Assembly (NCBI GenBank): GCA_002712005.1
Contig: PASP01000009.1
Location: 136,927 to 200,926, forward strand
Length of the DNA: 64,000 nucleotides
Direction: 5' to 3'
Source of the DNA: Halobacteriovoraceae bacterium
GTDB taxonomy: Bacteria; Bdellovibrionota; Bacteriovoracia; Bacteriovoracales; Bacteriovoracaceae
Shown: in pieces, positions 7,962 through 16,960 of the stretch
Layout of the letters: every line of letters starts with the position of its first letter
Numbering within the stretch: position 1 is the stretch's first letter
Translations under genes and position numbers: made by a program
Notes under the pieces: model-generated
The model's database searches: none
Seen by the model: only the letters and a program-made list of their open reading frames with translations
Told to the model about the DNA's origin: nothing

Positions 7962-8351
7962 TTAGAGGGTTGTGCGTTTGCAAAAGACCTCGTGTACTTC
8001 AACTTCATAGATATGACCTTCTAAGGCCTCTATGTTCGGGTTTAGGTTAAAGCTATATTCGAGATTGACTTCGATTTCATTACCATGGGGAAGGAAAATA
8101 TACTCTACACAAGAAGAAGGAAGATTCCATTGAGTGCAGTTCCCACGAATTTTATAGAGTCTATTTTGAAGATCTAAATTCACGCCATCATAGGAAATAT
8201 GGTTAGGGTGAATATAGCCACCATCATATTGGAAAATAATATTTTCAGGAGTTTGTTCTTCGCCCTTTGGCCAACATTTTAAGAGAACTCCACGTGCATG
8301 GACCTGTCCACAAAGAAAAGAAAAGAGTGTCATAATAGAGATTGCTTTCAT
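7962..8351 (-). CDS. Small secreted protein, unknown function
   Basis: A 129-residue protein with a signal peptide (MKAISIMTLFSFLCGQVHARG, cleavage probably after HAR or ARG). The mature part is about 110 residues and has Cys in LLKCWPKG, GNCTQW, SSCVEY and VFCKRT, which could form two disulfides. The pattern IIFQYDGGYIHPNH and the following segments suggest a small beta-rich domain. I do not recognise the family. It is flanked by a terminator downstream and a 112-base gap upstream, so it is probably a single-gene unit. Confidence 0.7.
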   Translation of the reverse strand: MKAISIMTLFSFLCGQVHARGVLLKCWPKGEEQTPENIIFQYDGGYIHPNHISYDGVNLDLQNRLYKIRGNCTQWNLPSSCVEYIFLPHGNEIEVNLEYSFNLNPNIEALEGHIYEVEVHEVFCKRTTL

Positions 8352-8463
8352 AAATATCCCCCCAGATATATTGATTCTGAGGGGAATATGGCATCTAAAA
8401 GACAGCTCTTAAAAGACATAGATAATCTAGTCTACATAACTAAAAATTATGAGTTCTCTTCTC

Positions 8464-9486
8464 TTAGTTACTTAATCCTAATATTTCTGAAATCTCACGG
8501 TTAAAGTCAATGACCTCAGATTCATCACGTCCTTGAATCATTCCTCTGTGAGAAAGATCGCGAAAGACCCACATCGGATTCTTAACTTTTTTCTTATGAG
8601 GATTTTTGGGACTAATAAAGTTATGGCCGAAAGCCTCAACACTTCGATGAGTTAGTTGATCATGGTTGATTTTTCTCATCCCTTTATCACCAGCTATGAT
8701 GCCAATATACATATTGGAAACACAATTATTAGTGAGGGTGTTATAAACGTCGAGCTCTCCATAGTAGGCCCTATGAGAGGCTGAGAGTAGGGCGTAGAAA
8801 GCTTTCTCAAAATCTAGTCCAAAAGACTCGAGCTTATGTTGCGAAACATGAGTTGAACCTTCTTTGACATAGTCTTTGTATTCAATGGCCATATCTTCAA
8901 TAGACATGAAATTGTGGGTAATCACATAGTTCTTTTTAACTCCATCACCAAAGGGACTAAAAGTTTCTGACTTTATACTTTCTGGCTTAGCTGCAAACAT
9001 AGCATAGGTGAAGTCTACCACTTCTTGCGCAGGAAGTTTGGGGTGGTAGAGCTTAATCGGTTCCTTTAAAAAGAACCGAAGTTGAGTATGGCCGGTGAGA
9101 ACCACATTGTGTACGGGTTCTATAAACTTCTCAAACATCAGAAGCGAGTCTTTAATACTTCCTGGAGTATACTCAGCAAGATAGTACTTTCCTCCATGCC
9201 TAAAGTTTCCAAAATAGACCTTTCTTGAATCGAGCTGAATCCCATATTTCTTTTCAAGTTCTTCGCGCTGATCTTCTTTCATTAGTGATTTTTGAAAGAC
9301 GGGAGAATTTCTGCGATAGAAATTATAAACACATTCTCCTTTATATTTTCCTTTTTTCATGACTCTTTCTTTATAAAAGATATCAGATTCTTCCACAGTT
9401 TGAGCAAGGCGCTCCCTACACTCGAAGGCCTGTAATTGGGCACTAAGAATAAGCCCAGTCATAAGAAAGAGAGATTTCAATTTCAT
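8464..9486 (-). CDS. Secreted protein with a DUF4105-like Asn-Cys segment
   Basis: A 340-residue protein with a clear signal peptide (MKLKSLFLMTGLILSAQLQA). The mature N-terminus has Cys pairs (FECRERLAQ, GECVYNFYRR). Around residue 255, YNTLTNNCVSNMY resembles the 'NNCT' active-site-like segment of DUF4105 and related papain-like amidohydrolase folds. A His occurs earlier (VLTGHTQLRFFL), which would suit a Cys/His pair, but I cannot confirm the fold. It is preceded by a poor ribosome binding site and by nearly 490 bases without a large gene. The location is periplasm or outside the cell. Confidence 0.65.
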   Translation of the reverse strand: MKLKSLFLMTGLILSAQLQAFECRERLAQTVEESDIFYKERVMKKGKYKGECVYNFYRRNSPVFQKSLMKEDQREELEKKYGIQLDSRKVYFGNFRHGGKYYLAEYTPGSIKDSLLMFEKFIEPVHNVVLTGHTQLRFFLKEPIKLYHPKLPAQEVVDFTYAMFAAKPESIKSETFSPFGDGVKKNYVITHNFMSIEDMAIEYKDYVKEGSTHVSQHKLESFGLDFEKAFYALLSASHRAYYGELDVYNTLTNNCVSNMYIGIIAGDKGMRKINHDQLTHRSVEAFGHNFISPKNPHKKKVKNPMWVFRDLSHRGMIQGRDESEVIDFNREISEILGLSN

Positions 9487-9974
9487 AGAAGATCCTTATG
9501 TATAAAAGTTTTAAGTCCTAGATGAAATAAAGTTTAGCGGGGCCTTTGAGCCTAAAGGGATGAAGTGAAAAGTCTCTAAAGGCCGTTCAATCTTTTTACA
9601 AATTCTTTTCTTTGCTCATGGTTTTGAAGCCCAAATATAGACTTTAACGATATAAGTCTTTGAAATTATTGAAATGCTTGCGAAATGTTAGAAATCCAAC
9701 GGCCTAAGAAGAGATTACAGGAAGAGATGTTACTAATGATTTGGAGCGTTACTATGGTCCCATGATTAGTAAATTATGGATTACATTTTGTCTGACTTGG
9801 TTAGTTCTACGTGTGGCTTCTGGAATAGAGGGTCTTAATGGAGATGCAAAGCAGAGGATCTCAGAATCATCTCGCTCTTCTTATAGTTTGCCTTCTACAG
9901 AGCGTTCGTAAGAGTTAATTCTTGGCTGTTAAGTTTTTATTTCGTCCACATGAATTCTTTAGGAGATTCGCAAC
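9487..9974. other. 488-base intergenic region between divergent secreted-protein genes
   Basis: This stretch separates divergent genes (minus at 9486, plus at 9975). It holds one candidate short plus-strand gene (9762-9911, listed separately) and an AGGAG ribosome binding site at about 9961 for the next gene. I see no RNA gene and no convincing -35/-10 pair. Confidence 0.5.
9762..9911 (+). CDS. Possible 49-residue secreted or membrane micro-protein
   Basis: The ATG at 9762 opens 49 codons. The first 18 residues (MISKLWITFCLTWLVLRV) look like a signal peptide or a single membrane helix with a basic n-region. A polar Ser/Arg-rich remainder follows and ends STERS. The only purine-rich Shine-Dalgarno candidate (GGAG) is 16 bases upstream, which is too far, so translation is uncertain. 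It lies 63 bases before the next secreted-protein gene on the same strand. Confidence 0.3.
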   Translation: MISKLWITFCLTWLVLRVASGIEGLNGDAKQRISESSRSSYSLPSTERS

Positions 9975-10394
9975 ATGAAAAAACTTTTCTTTATTCTATT
10001 ACTTTCCCTTTCCGCATTAGCTCAGGCCAATATGTGTAACCAAACTAAAATGCGCTTTATTGGGGGAACTGACTTTTATAAGAATTTTCTTCGCTCTCAT
10101 AATTCTATTAAGCAAGACTATACTTTCTATTATCAAAAAGTGGATGATGTACTTGAAGCGAATATTGAAAAAAGCTGTGGAAATAGAAAGAGAAGTACAG
10201 ATCGGATGGAAAAACAGCACCTCAATCTTTGTAAGGTGACTTGTGCTGAACAAGCCAACCATTTTCATCGCAATGTGCTTAAGACTAAATTCTTTGTAAA
10301 AGGAAAAATTTCGAGCATGACACGCGAATGTCAGAGTGTCTGCGATATGAGCTTTAGTTGCGAAGACGATGCTCTCTGTAGAGCTGGATTGTAA
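9975..10394 (+). CDS. Small Cys-rich secreted protein, unknown function
   Basis: A 139-residue protein with a signal peptide (MKKLFFILLLSLSALAQA). The mature protein is basic and has about nine Cys (for example SCGNRK, LCKVTCAEQ, ECQSVCDMSFSC, ALCRAG). A helical, disulfide-stapled exported protein is plausible. AGGAG precedes the start. The family is not recognised. The opposite-strand frame at 10017-10433 is a shadow. Confidence 0.7.
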   Translation: MKKLFFILLLSLSALAQANMCNQTKMRFIGGTDFYKNFLRSHNSIKQDYTFYYQKVDDVLEANIEKSCGNRKRSTDRMEKQHLNLCKVTCAEQANHFHRNVLKTKFFVKGKISSMTRECQSVCDMSFSCEDDALCRAGL

Positions 10395-10399
10395 AAACA

Positions 10400-10430
10400 A
10401 AAAAAAAGAGAGGTTCGACAACCTCTCTTC
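10400..10430 (-). terminator. Strong terminator between convergent genes
   Basis: AAGAGAGGTT and AACCTCTCTT form a 10-bp stem around CGAC (10406-10429). Read on the minus strand it is followed by a long T-run, so it is a good terminator for the endonuclease gene. The plus-strand gene ends just before it and may also use the hairpin. Confidence 0.85.
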
Positions 10431-10445
10431 CAACTTTTCTTTAAT

Positions 10446-11237
10446 TTATAGGTTTTCCATTCTTTCTACAATTTCAGGAAAATCAATGAAAGGATTTCTA
10501 TTTCCTTGAGCTTCCTCGATACCATCATTTCTTTCTCTTTCTTCTTGATCGACTGGATCTTCTTTGTGCCACTTTCTTAGATAGTACTCTTCCAATTTAG
10601 GAATATCATATCCATATTTTGCCGAGACATAGAACATGGCCCTGGCCACATTTCCTCTATGTTCTGGGTGAGGCTGGAAGCCATAGGTATTGGTTGGTTT
10701 ACCTGTATTAGGATTGATAATATCGCCTCTTTGAGATTGAGGACAATCACGTGTTGCATCCTTTCCGTCTACTTCACCAAAGGGATGGTTTCCACGAGCG
10801 GAGTTGGCCGAACTATTGGTTGGAAAGAGGTGATGAAGATCACCGCGGGCAGGTTCACGTTTCGCCCCTTTAGATTGTGGCCACGTGTGTTCAGTATTCA
10901 TAACATTATTGATTGGAATTTTCTTAGGTCCAATATGGTCACGTACCATAAAGTCACAGTAAACACCTTTGATAAAATAGCTCCCATCACTTTCTTTATC
11001 GAGGTGAAGATTTCCAAAAAGAATTTTTTTGGATCTCTTCTTATAGCCCAATGGCCTAAAGTTTCTATTGGCCACGTGGCGAAGATAGCCGCGAAGTTCC
11101 TTATCTCTCTTTGATCCTTGAGTAAGTTCATATTCCGTATTGTTGTCATAGTAAGAAGATGAAGAGGCTAGGGCCGTTTGTGTACTCATTGTTATTGTGA
11201 GGGAAAGGGCCGTTAAAAGGTAAGCGATTGGGCTCAT
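10446..11237 (-). CDS. Secreted endonuclease I family nuclease
   Basis: A 263-residue secreted nuclease. After a signal peptide (MSPIAYLLTALSLTITMSTQ, then TALAS) the endonuclease I domain is clear: NTEHTWPQSKG with the catalytic-region His117, then GDLHHLFPTNSSANSARGN (about 133-151), and later the Arg/Asn-rich segment GNVARAMFYVSAKYG. The family (EndA and Vibrio Dns type) degrades extracellular or periplasmic DNA nonspecifically and needs Mg or Ca. I chose the ATG at 11237 because AGGA lies seven bases upstream; the frame continues to a TTG at 11252. In a predator it could degrade prey DNA. It is divergent from the indolepyruvate oxidoreductase gene. Confidence 0.92.
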   Translation of the reverse strand: MSPIAYLLTALSLTITMSTQTALASSSSYYDNNTEYELTQGSKRDKELRGYLRHVANRNFRPLGYKKRSKKILFGNLHLDKESDGSYFIKGVYCDFMVRDHIGPKKIPINNVMNTEHTWPQSKGAKREPARGDLHHLFPTNSSANSARGNHPFGEVDGKDATRDCPQSQRGDIINPNTGKPTNTYGFQPHPEHRGNVARAMFYVSAKYGYDIPKLEEYYLRKWHKEDPVDQEERERNDGIEEAQGNRNPFIDFPEIVERMENL

Positions 11238-11628
11238 AAGTAATTCCTGCAAAAGTTAGAGGGGAACTCTATCGAATGCTTTTCAGAACGACAAGAGTTT
11301 ATCCTTATGAGTTATATTAGGATAACATTAAGAAAGTTATGTAGCGTTGCGTTTAGTATCTGAAATTTGAATCGGATTGGGTCTTGGGAAGATGCATTAC
11401 TTATTTCCGCTTAAATTTCTATTAGCATCGTCATAATATGGAGCCATTAACTCCCTATATAACGCTTATTCTACTCTATTGAACTTATTGAATTCTCAAC
11501 TTTAAAAGATAGGATAAGAACTCTTGATTCGAAAATAGCGTTTTAGTCAGCTTTTTGGTACGCTTTTCGCGCTAGATTTAAAAAAATTCAAGAACTTATC
11601 TTTTTTAAAATTATGATTGCGAGGATGC
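11238..11628. promoter_or_regulatory. 391-base divergent regulatory region with an inverted repeat
   Basis: This region separates the divergent endonuclease and indolepyruvate oxidoreductase genes and should hold both promoters. TTATCCT (11299-11305) and AGGATAA (11319-11325) form a perfect 7-base inverted repeat with a 13-base spacer, a layout typical of an operator. GAGG at 11621 is the ribosome binding site of the plus-strand gene. I see no clear -35/-10 pair and no coding sequence. Confidence 0.35.
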
Positions 11629-14600
11629 ATGACTACAAATAATCCTATTGAAATAAATAAAGAAGCTACTCAGGTGACGAAGGCCAATTATCAGATTCTT
11701 AATGGTAATGAACTCATCATTCAAGGGGCTTTAGAAGCAGGGTATTCTCTTTATACGGGTTACCCCGGTTCACCTTTAGCGGATTACTTCAATATTCTTC
11801 ATAAGAAGAAAAAAGATTTAGAGAGTAAAGGGATTCAAGTGGTCATCGCCAATTCAGAGGCGAATGCTGCCGCTATGGCGTCGGGTTCCAAGCAAGCGGG
11901 TAGAGATTGTTTAGTGGCCATGAAATCAATGGGGCTTCATGTGGCCAGTGACGCCTTAAGTGTGGGGAACTTTGCCAACCCTGGTCCTGTGGATGTAGAT
12001 GAGGCCACCGGTGAGACTCGCTATCCTGGTGTGGTTATTGCTGTAGGAGATGATCCTTGGTCCATGTCTACGTCAACTCCTGCCGACAGTCGTTATCTTT
12101 TTAAACATCTTCATATTCCTTTTCTCGAGCCAAGTACTCCTAAGGAATTAAAAGATTGGATGGCCCACGCTCTTGAAATTTCAAAGAAGACTAGTGTTTA
12201 TCAAGGTCTTCTTTTGACCACCTTCTTAGCGGAAGGAGGAGGGCGTGTTGCCGTAGGTGAGCCCAAGATTGTCGATGGCACTAAAACAACACTTGATCCG
12301 GCCAGTTTTGATTTATCAAAGAATGTGATGGTTCCGCCTAACTCTTTGATGGCCGATCAAAGAATGATCTTAGAGAGATTTCCAAAGGTAGAAAAAGTAT
12401 TAAAAGAGATGGGCCTAGATGAAGAAATGGGTTCAAGTTCTGATATTGGAATCATATCTTCCGGTGTGATTTTTGAAACATTGAAGCAGGTTCTCGAAGC
12501 TGGAGATTATCTCGATCGTTATAGTCTTTATAAAGTAGCTTGTTCCTATCCTTTAGTGACCGACCTTCTCCTTCCTTGGCTTAAGACTAAAAAGTCACTC
12601 ATTGTTGTGGAAGAAAAGCGTGGCTTTTTAGAAGCAGAGCTTAGAAACTTCTGTCAACTGCATGGGTTGCAGATTAAGATCCTAGGAAAAGAATTTAATG
12701 TTGGGGAAAAAAGTGCGGAAGGCTTTCCCTCCCATGGGGGTCTGAGCTACGAGTTGGTAGAACAGAAACTTATTTTGGCCTTGGAGATGCTAGGAGAGAG
12801 CGCTTGTCCTGGGGAAGAGCAGTCGCAAAACCTAGGTGCCCTTTTTGGTGCAAATCTTCCTAAGAGGCTGCCGACCTTCTGTCCCGGTTGTCCTCACCGA
12901 GAAACACTATCGCTCTTAAAAGACTTAAGACAAACTTTAAAAGAGGAAGATGTCGATCTTATCAGTCACGGGGATGTGGGCTGTTATTCCCTGTCCTTTT
13001 TAGCTCCCTTTAAAGAAATGCATAACCTATCGGCCATGGGTCAGGGCGGTGCCCTTGGTGCAGGTCTCGATATGTTTACGAATAACCCCTCTGTTGTTCT
13101 AATGGGAGATTCGACTTTCTTTCACTCTGGAATAACGGATATCTCAAACTCGGTTCAAGCAGAACATAATATCACCTATATCATTCTCGACAATGACAAT
13201 ACGGCCATGACTGGACATCAAATGACTCCAGCATCAGGTGTTAATGTTCAAGGTCATATTCGTCCCCGTCAAAGTATTCTCAATGCAGTCTATGCAATGG
13301 GAGTCCATTATGCTGAAGAAGTCAATCCAAGTGATCGCTACTTTTATAAGAGCTTAATGAGAGATGTGATTAAAAAAGAGGGCGTAAAAGTAATCGTCTC
13401 TAATAAAGAATGTGCTTTGACCTATGGAGGTCGTAAGAAGAGAGAAGAGCGAAAAATATTTTCTCAAAATAAAACTCTTTCTGAAAAAACCTTCTTTCAA
13501 ATTAATACCGATGCTTGTGAAGATTGTCGCGTTTGTGTCGATGCCACTGGATGTCCTGGCCTTGGTCAGATCAACGATGCCTATGGAACCAAGGTTTCGA
13601 TAGATCCACAGATATGTGTTTCTGATGGTTATTGTACCAAAATGAAGGCCTGTCCAAGTTTCGAAAAAGTAATCGTCAAAGATTACCATCCCTCTATGTT
13701 TAGAAATTCAAAGCTCTCACAATTTGACCAATTAGAAAGTGAACTGACCCTACCTCAACCCAAGGTTGATCTCGCGGCCATCGCTGCAGGTGAGACCTGG
13801 CGCATGGTGGTTACAGGAGTAGGGGGTTCCGGGGTGACCACGATATCTAGAGTGGTCGCCGAAGCGGCTAAAGAAATGGATGGTCGCGATGATCTTGAAT
13901 TTAAATTTATGGATCAAAAGGGACTTGCTCAGAGAAATGGAAATGTTACAGGTCACCTGTGTATCCATCCCAAGGGAACTTCTAGCGGAGCTGTAACTCC
14001 TGTAGGTAAGGCATCGCTACTTGTTTCCCCTGATCTCTTGGACGGACCTAAGCAATCTCACTTTCTTAAAGAAGGTGGAGTTGGGATCTTCGATAAGAAA
14101 TTTCAAATTCCTTTAAGTATTCTTCTCGATAAAGGAGAGGAAGCACCGGCTCTGAGTGAGGCTCAATTGAGACAGCAGGTTCGTGAGACATTAGGTGAGC
14201 AGGCCAAACTTTATCACTTCAAAAATATCTCAGAGTCCTTATTTGGAAAATCTGTTTATTCCAATGCCATGCTCTTAGGAGCTGCTTTCCAAGGGGGATA
14301 CTTACCCTTTTCTCTTGCCAGTATGAAAGGAGCCTTTGAACGGGCCATTCCCAAAGCGGAAATCGAAAATAATTGGCTGGCCTTTCAATTGGGAAGAAAA
14401 GTTTATCTCGAAGGAGATCTCGATCTTCTTGATCAGCTTAAGACAAAAGTTAAGAAGACAAAAGAAGAGCTTCTCGTTGAATCTCTTAGAGAGAGCTTAC
14501 TGCCGTGGCAGAATAAGAAAGTGATGATTAAACTCTTTAATCAGTCACTGGAAAAGCTCGTAAGTTACTTTCCTGAAATTCCAAGAGTTCATTTGGCCCA

Positions 14601-15126
14601 ATATGTACACGATATCTATATCTATGATCGTGGAGCAAAGATTACTCATTTTATCAGTGAAGCGGCTCAGTTGAGAGAGTACTTAAAAAATTCTCCTACA
14701 GAATTACCTATGGCGATTCGAACTCTTGCTCGAACTTACTTTATTAAAGATGAAGTCTTTATCTCCCATATGATGATTTCTCCCATGAAGAGATCAAGAG
14801 ATGAATCTTTCTATAAAGAACTGGGACGCGGGCATCGTATTGAGAGAATCAATCGCCCGGCCTTTGATATTTTTGGAAAGACAATTGAGTTTGATATTAG
14901 TCCAAAAGATTGGATGCTTAAAACCATGCGCCACTTCAGATTACTTCGTTCCTTCTTAAAGGGATGGCACAAGAGGGAAAAAGAAATTGCTCTTGAGATT
15001 AGAAGTAAACTTCTAGGGGAGATCACAAAACTTGATCCAAGTGAGGTCTATGGGGCCTTAAAGAAATTGGAGAATATTAAAGGATATCGTGAAGTCCGAT
15101 ATGCAGGAGCTCAAAAGCATCTGTAA
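11629..15126 (+). CDS. Fused indolepyruvate:ferredoxin oxidoreductase (alpha, Fe-S and gamma domains)
   Basis: A 1165-residue 2-oxoacid:acceptor oxidoreductase that oxidatively decarboxylates aryl-pyruvates to aryl-acetyl-CoA. Domains in order: pyrimidine-binding N-terminus (TGYPGSPLADYF, near 45), central region, a CPGCPHRETL segment near 425, the thiamine-diphosphate domain (GDVGCYS near 447, then MGDSTFFHSG and LDNDNTAMTGHQ), a two-cluster-like Cys segment at about 628-675 (ACEDCRVC, ICVSDGYC), and a gamma-type domain from about 724 (VTGVGGSGVTTISRV). This IorA-IorB fusion of about 1160 residues is known in Proteobacteria. The start is the ATG at 11629 with GAGG upstream. It links phenylalanine/tyrosine transamination products to arylacetyl-CoA, matching the Paa-like genes at 3-7 kb. 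Confidence 0.9.
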   Translation: MTTNNPIEINKEATQVTKANYQILNGNELIIQGALEAGYSLYTGYPGSPLADYFNILHKKKKDLESKGIQVVIANSEANAAAMASGSKQAGRDCLVAMKSMGLHVASDALSVGNFANPGPVDVDEATGETRYPGVVIAVGDDPWSMSTSTPADSRYLFKHLHIPFLEPSTPKELKDWMAHALEISKKTSVYQGLLLTTFLAEGGGRVAVGEPKIVDGTKTTLDPASFDLSKNVMVPPNSLMADQRMILERFPKVEKVLKEMGLDEEMGSSSDIGIISSGVIFETLKQVLEAGDYLDRYSLYKVACSYPLVTDLLLPWLKTKKSLIVVEEKRGFLEAELRNFCQLHGLQIKILGKEFNVGEKSAEGFPSHGGLSYELVEQKLILALEMLGESACPGEEQSQNLGALFGANLPKRLPTFCPGCPHRETLSLLKDLRQTLKEEDVDLISHGDVGCYSLSFLAPFKEMHNLSAMGQGGALGAGLDMFTNNPSVVLMGDSTFFHSGITDISNSVQAEHNITYIILDNDNTAMTGHQMTPASGVNVQGHIRPRQSILNAVYAMGVHYAEEVNPSDRYFYKSLMRDVIKKEGVKVIVSNKECALTYGGRKKREERKIFSQNKTLSEKTFFQINTDACEDCRVCVDATGCPGLGQINDAYGTKVSIDPQICVSDGYCTKMKACPSFEKVIVKDYHPSMFRNSKLSQFDQLESELTLPQPKVDLAAIAAGETWRMVVTGVGGSGVTTISRVVAEAAKEMDGRDDLEFKFMDQKGLAQRNGNVTGHLCIHPKGTSSGAVTPVGKASLLVSPDLLDGPKQSHFLKEGGVGIFDKKFQIPLSILLDKGEEAPALSEAQLRQQVRETLGEQAKLYHFKNISESLFGKSVYSNAMLLGAAFQGGYLPFSLASMKGAFERAIPKAEIENNWLAFQLGRKVYLEGDLDLLDQLKTKVKKTKEELLVESLRESLLPWQNKKVMIKLFNQSLEKLVSYFPEIPRVHLAQYVHDIYIYDRGAKITHFISEAAQLREYLKNSPTELPMAIRTLARTYFIKDEVFISHMMISPMKRSRDESFYKELGRGHRIERINRPAFDIFGKTIEFDISPKDWMLKTMRHFRLLRSFLKGWHKREKEIALEIRSKLLGEITKLDPSEVYGALKKLENIKGYREVRYAGAQKHL

Positions 15127-15139
15127 AGGATATAAAATA

Positions 15140-16960
15140 ATGCGAATAGCATATTTTCTATTGATTCTGCCTTTTCTTTTCTTTACTACACCTACCGGGC
15201 AGTCCTTTTCTCTATGGGCCAATCCTATAGAGAAGGAGACTCTTTATCTTTCTAAGGAGATGTTGAAATTACTTCAGTCAGCTAAGGATTGTTCTCTACA
15301 AACTAAGGGAGAGGATTATATCGCCAAACTCTGTACCGGCATTACTTTAACAGCAAAGGATCTCAACTTTTTTAAAGGACTGGATAAACGTCGTTGTTTA
15401 GATTTTACAAAACAATTGGGCTATCAAGTCTTTGACTTCAGTGCTTTAACCGAAAAGCAGAAGTCGATATTGGATATTTCTCCTTTAAAAGAAATGGCCC
15501 AAGAATTTAAGAAATCGACTAAGCTTGCTTATATTGATTATTCATTGAAAGCTGTCCTCTTTAAAGCACAGGCCAATAAAGGGGACTGTATTCATGAAGT
15601 TTTACATTTCTATCAATACAATAGAAAGAGTGAAAGTGAGTTATCTGTTGCGAATCGCGCTCGTCTCCAAACCAAAATGCAAAAACAGCTGGAAAAAGAA
15701 ATTTCTGTGGTGGAAAAATGGGAAAGAGAAAAGAATAAGAAGAAGGCCATGGAACGGGCCCGTCAATTAGGTCCTCTAATTGAACTCCAAAGAGAATGGG
15801 GCAAGATGAATGATTGGCTCCATGAAAAGGAAGTCTATCAGTTTATGTTTGTCTTTTATAAAGATATGGGACTTGAGTTGCGAGACTTTGATGTGGCGGT
15901 AACGAATCTCAATAAATATAAAGACACTCTTGATTGGCGTTGGCAAAATAAAGTCAATTATTCTGTACAGAAGCTTTTAAATCAGAAATATGATCAAGTA
16001 GAAATAAGTGAGAAGCCTGACTATACGGAATCAGCACTTAAACTTCTTTTTGAAAAAGGGGAAATTTCTCGCGATGAATTTGAAAAGAAAGTCATTGGTC
16101 TTCGAAAATATCATGCAAAAAAAGACTTCGATAAAGCTCAAAGTCTCAAAGATCAACTCTCGGCCCTTAATCGTTTAAGAGAATTCAATCCGTCTGAACA
16201 AAAGAAATTATCTCCTTCGTTTGAACTCTTACTTAGGGAAAAAGAAGATCGATTAGGTCTTCCTTTTATTTATTTAAATTTTGGAAAGTATCACCTTCCT
16301 TTCTTAGTTGATCTTGGTGCCCAACAATCCCTTATGCCTTTGGCCTTTTTCGAAAAACTAAAATGGGATAAGAAAAGCTTAAAGGCCAGAGTGGTGGGAA
16401 CAAAACTTATCCAAACAGGTCATGGGGGGAAGGAGCTTTCTTCTCTTTTGAAATTTAAAGATAAAGTGGTCTCAGGTAAGAGTTCTTTTCAAGGTCATGA
16501 ATTTGCTGTGATTCAAAATTCATTATTTAACGACTTTGGTATTTTAGGAATTGATTTCTTTAGAAGCTTTCCTGGAGTATGGAAATGGGACTTTGAAAAG
16601 AAAGTCATTACTTATAAAGTTCGTCAGCAGCGTCCTAAAAAGGCAATTTCCTTAAGAGACAACGGTCTGCCTTTCTTTGATGCCTTGGAGTATTCCTGTT
16701 CCAGAAATAAAAATATTCAAATCCGTATAGATACTGGCTCCCAGGTCCTAGGGGACTATCGAGATAATTTAGTTTTAAAAGAATCATCAACCTGTCTAGA
16801 GGATATATCTACTCTAGAGGCCTTACCTGCCCACTCCCTCTATTTCTCAAGAGGAGTTGATATCAACCTAGGTCATCCCTATTTAGAAAAATACTATTCT
16901 TCATTATTATTTAACCTGACAGAAGGTTGGATTCATTGGGAAGAGAAAGGAAAGTCATGA
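15140..16960 (+). CDS. Secreted protein with two aspartyl-protease-like lobes
   Basis: A 606-residue protein with an N-terminal hydrophobic signal or anchor (MRIAYFLLILPFLFFTTP). The middle is helical and charged. The C-terminal third resembles two retropepsin/pepsin-like lobes: YHLPFLVDLGAQQSLMP (about residues 383-399, DLGA at the active-site Asp position), then FGILGIDFFRSFPG near 466 (the conserved 'ILG.DFL' of retropepsins), then IQIRIDTGSQVLGD near 527 (a second D-T-G-S). An HEVLH zinc-protease-like motif also occurs at 152-156 and may be chance. The ATG at 15140 is used, with AAAGGA upstream. The stop overlaps the next gene (ATGA), so the two are coupled. Confidence 0.65.
   Translation: MRIAYFLLILPFLFFTTPTGQSFSLWANPIEKETLYLSKEMLKLLQSAKDCSLQTKGEDYIAKLCTGITLTAKDLNFFKGLDKRRCLDFTKQLGYQVFDFSALTEKQKSILDISPLKEMAQEFKKSTKLAYIDYSLKAVLFKAQANKGDCIHEVLHFYQYNRKSESELSVANRARLQTKMQKQLEKEISVVEKWEREKNKKKAMERARQLGPLIELQREWGKMNDWLHEKEVYQFMFVFYKDMGLELRDFDVAVTNLNKYKDTLDWRWQNKVNYSVQKLLNQKYDQVEISEKPDYTESALKLLFEKGEISRDEFEKKVIGLRKYHAKKDFDKAQSLKDQLSALNRLREFNPSEQKKLSPSFELLLREKEDRLGLPFIYLNFGKYHLPFLVDLGAQQSLMPLAFFEKLKWDKKSLKARVVGTKLIQTGHGGKELSSLLKFKDKVVSGKSSFQGHEFAVIQNSLFNDFGILGIDFFRSFPGVWKWDFEKKVITYKVRQQRPKKAISLRDNGLPFFDALEYSCSRNKNIQIRIDTGSQVLGDYRDNLVLKESSTCLEDISTLEALPAHSLYFSRGVDINLGHPYLEKYYSSLLFNLTEGWIHWEEKGKS

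Noticed and set aside
10659..11114. Plus-strand 151-codon frame opposite the endonuclease
   Set aside because: The opposite strand encodes a clear endonuclease I family protein with its catalytic motif.
15593..15607. HEVLH as evidence for a zinc protease domain
   Set aside because: There is no downstream third ligand or family context, so it may be chance; kept only as a note.
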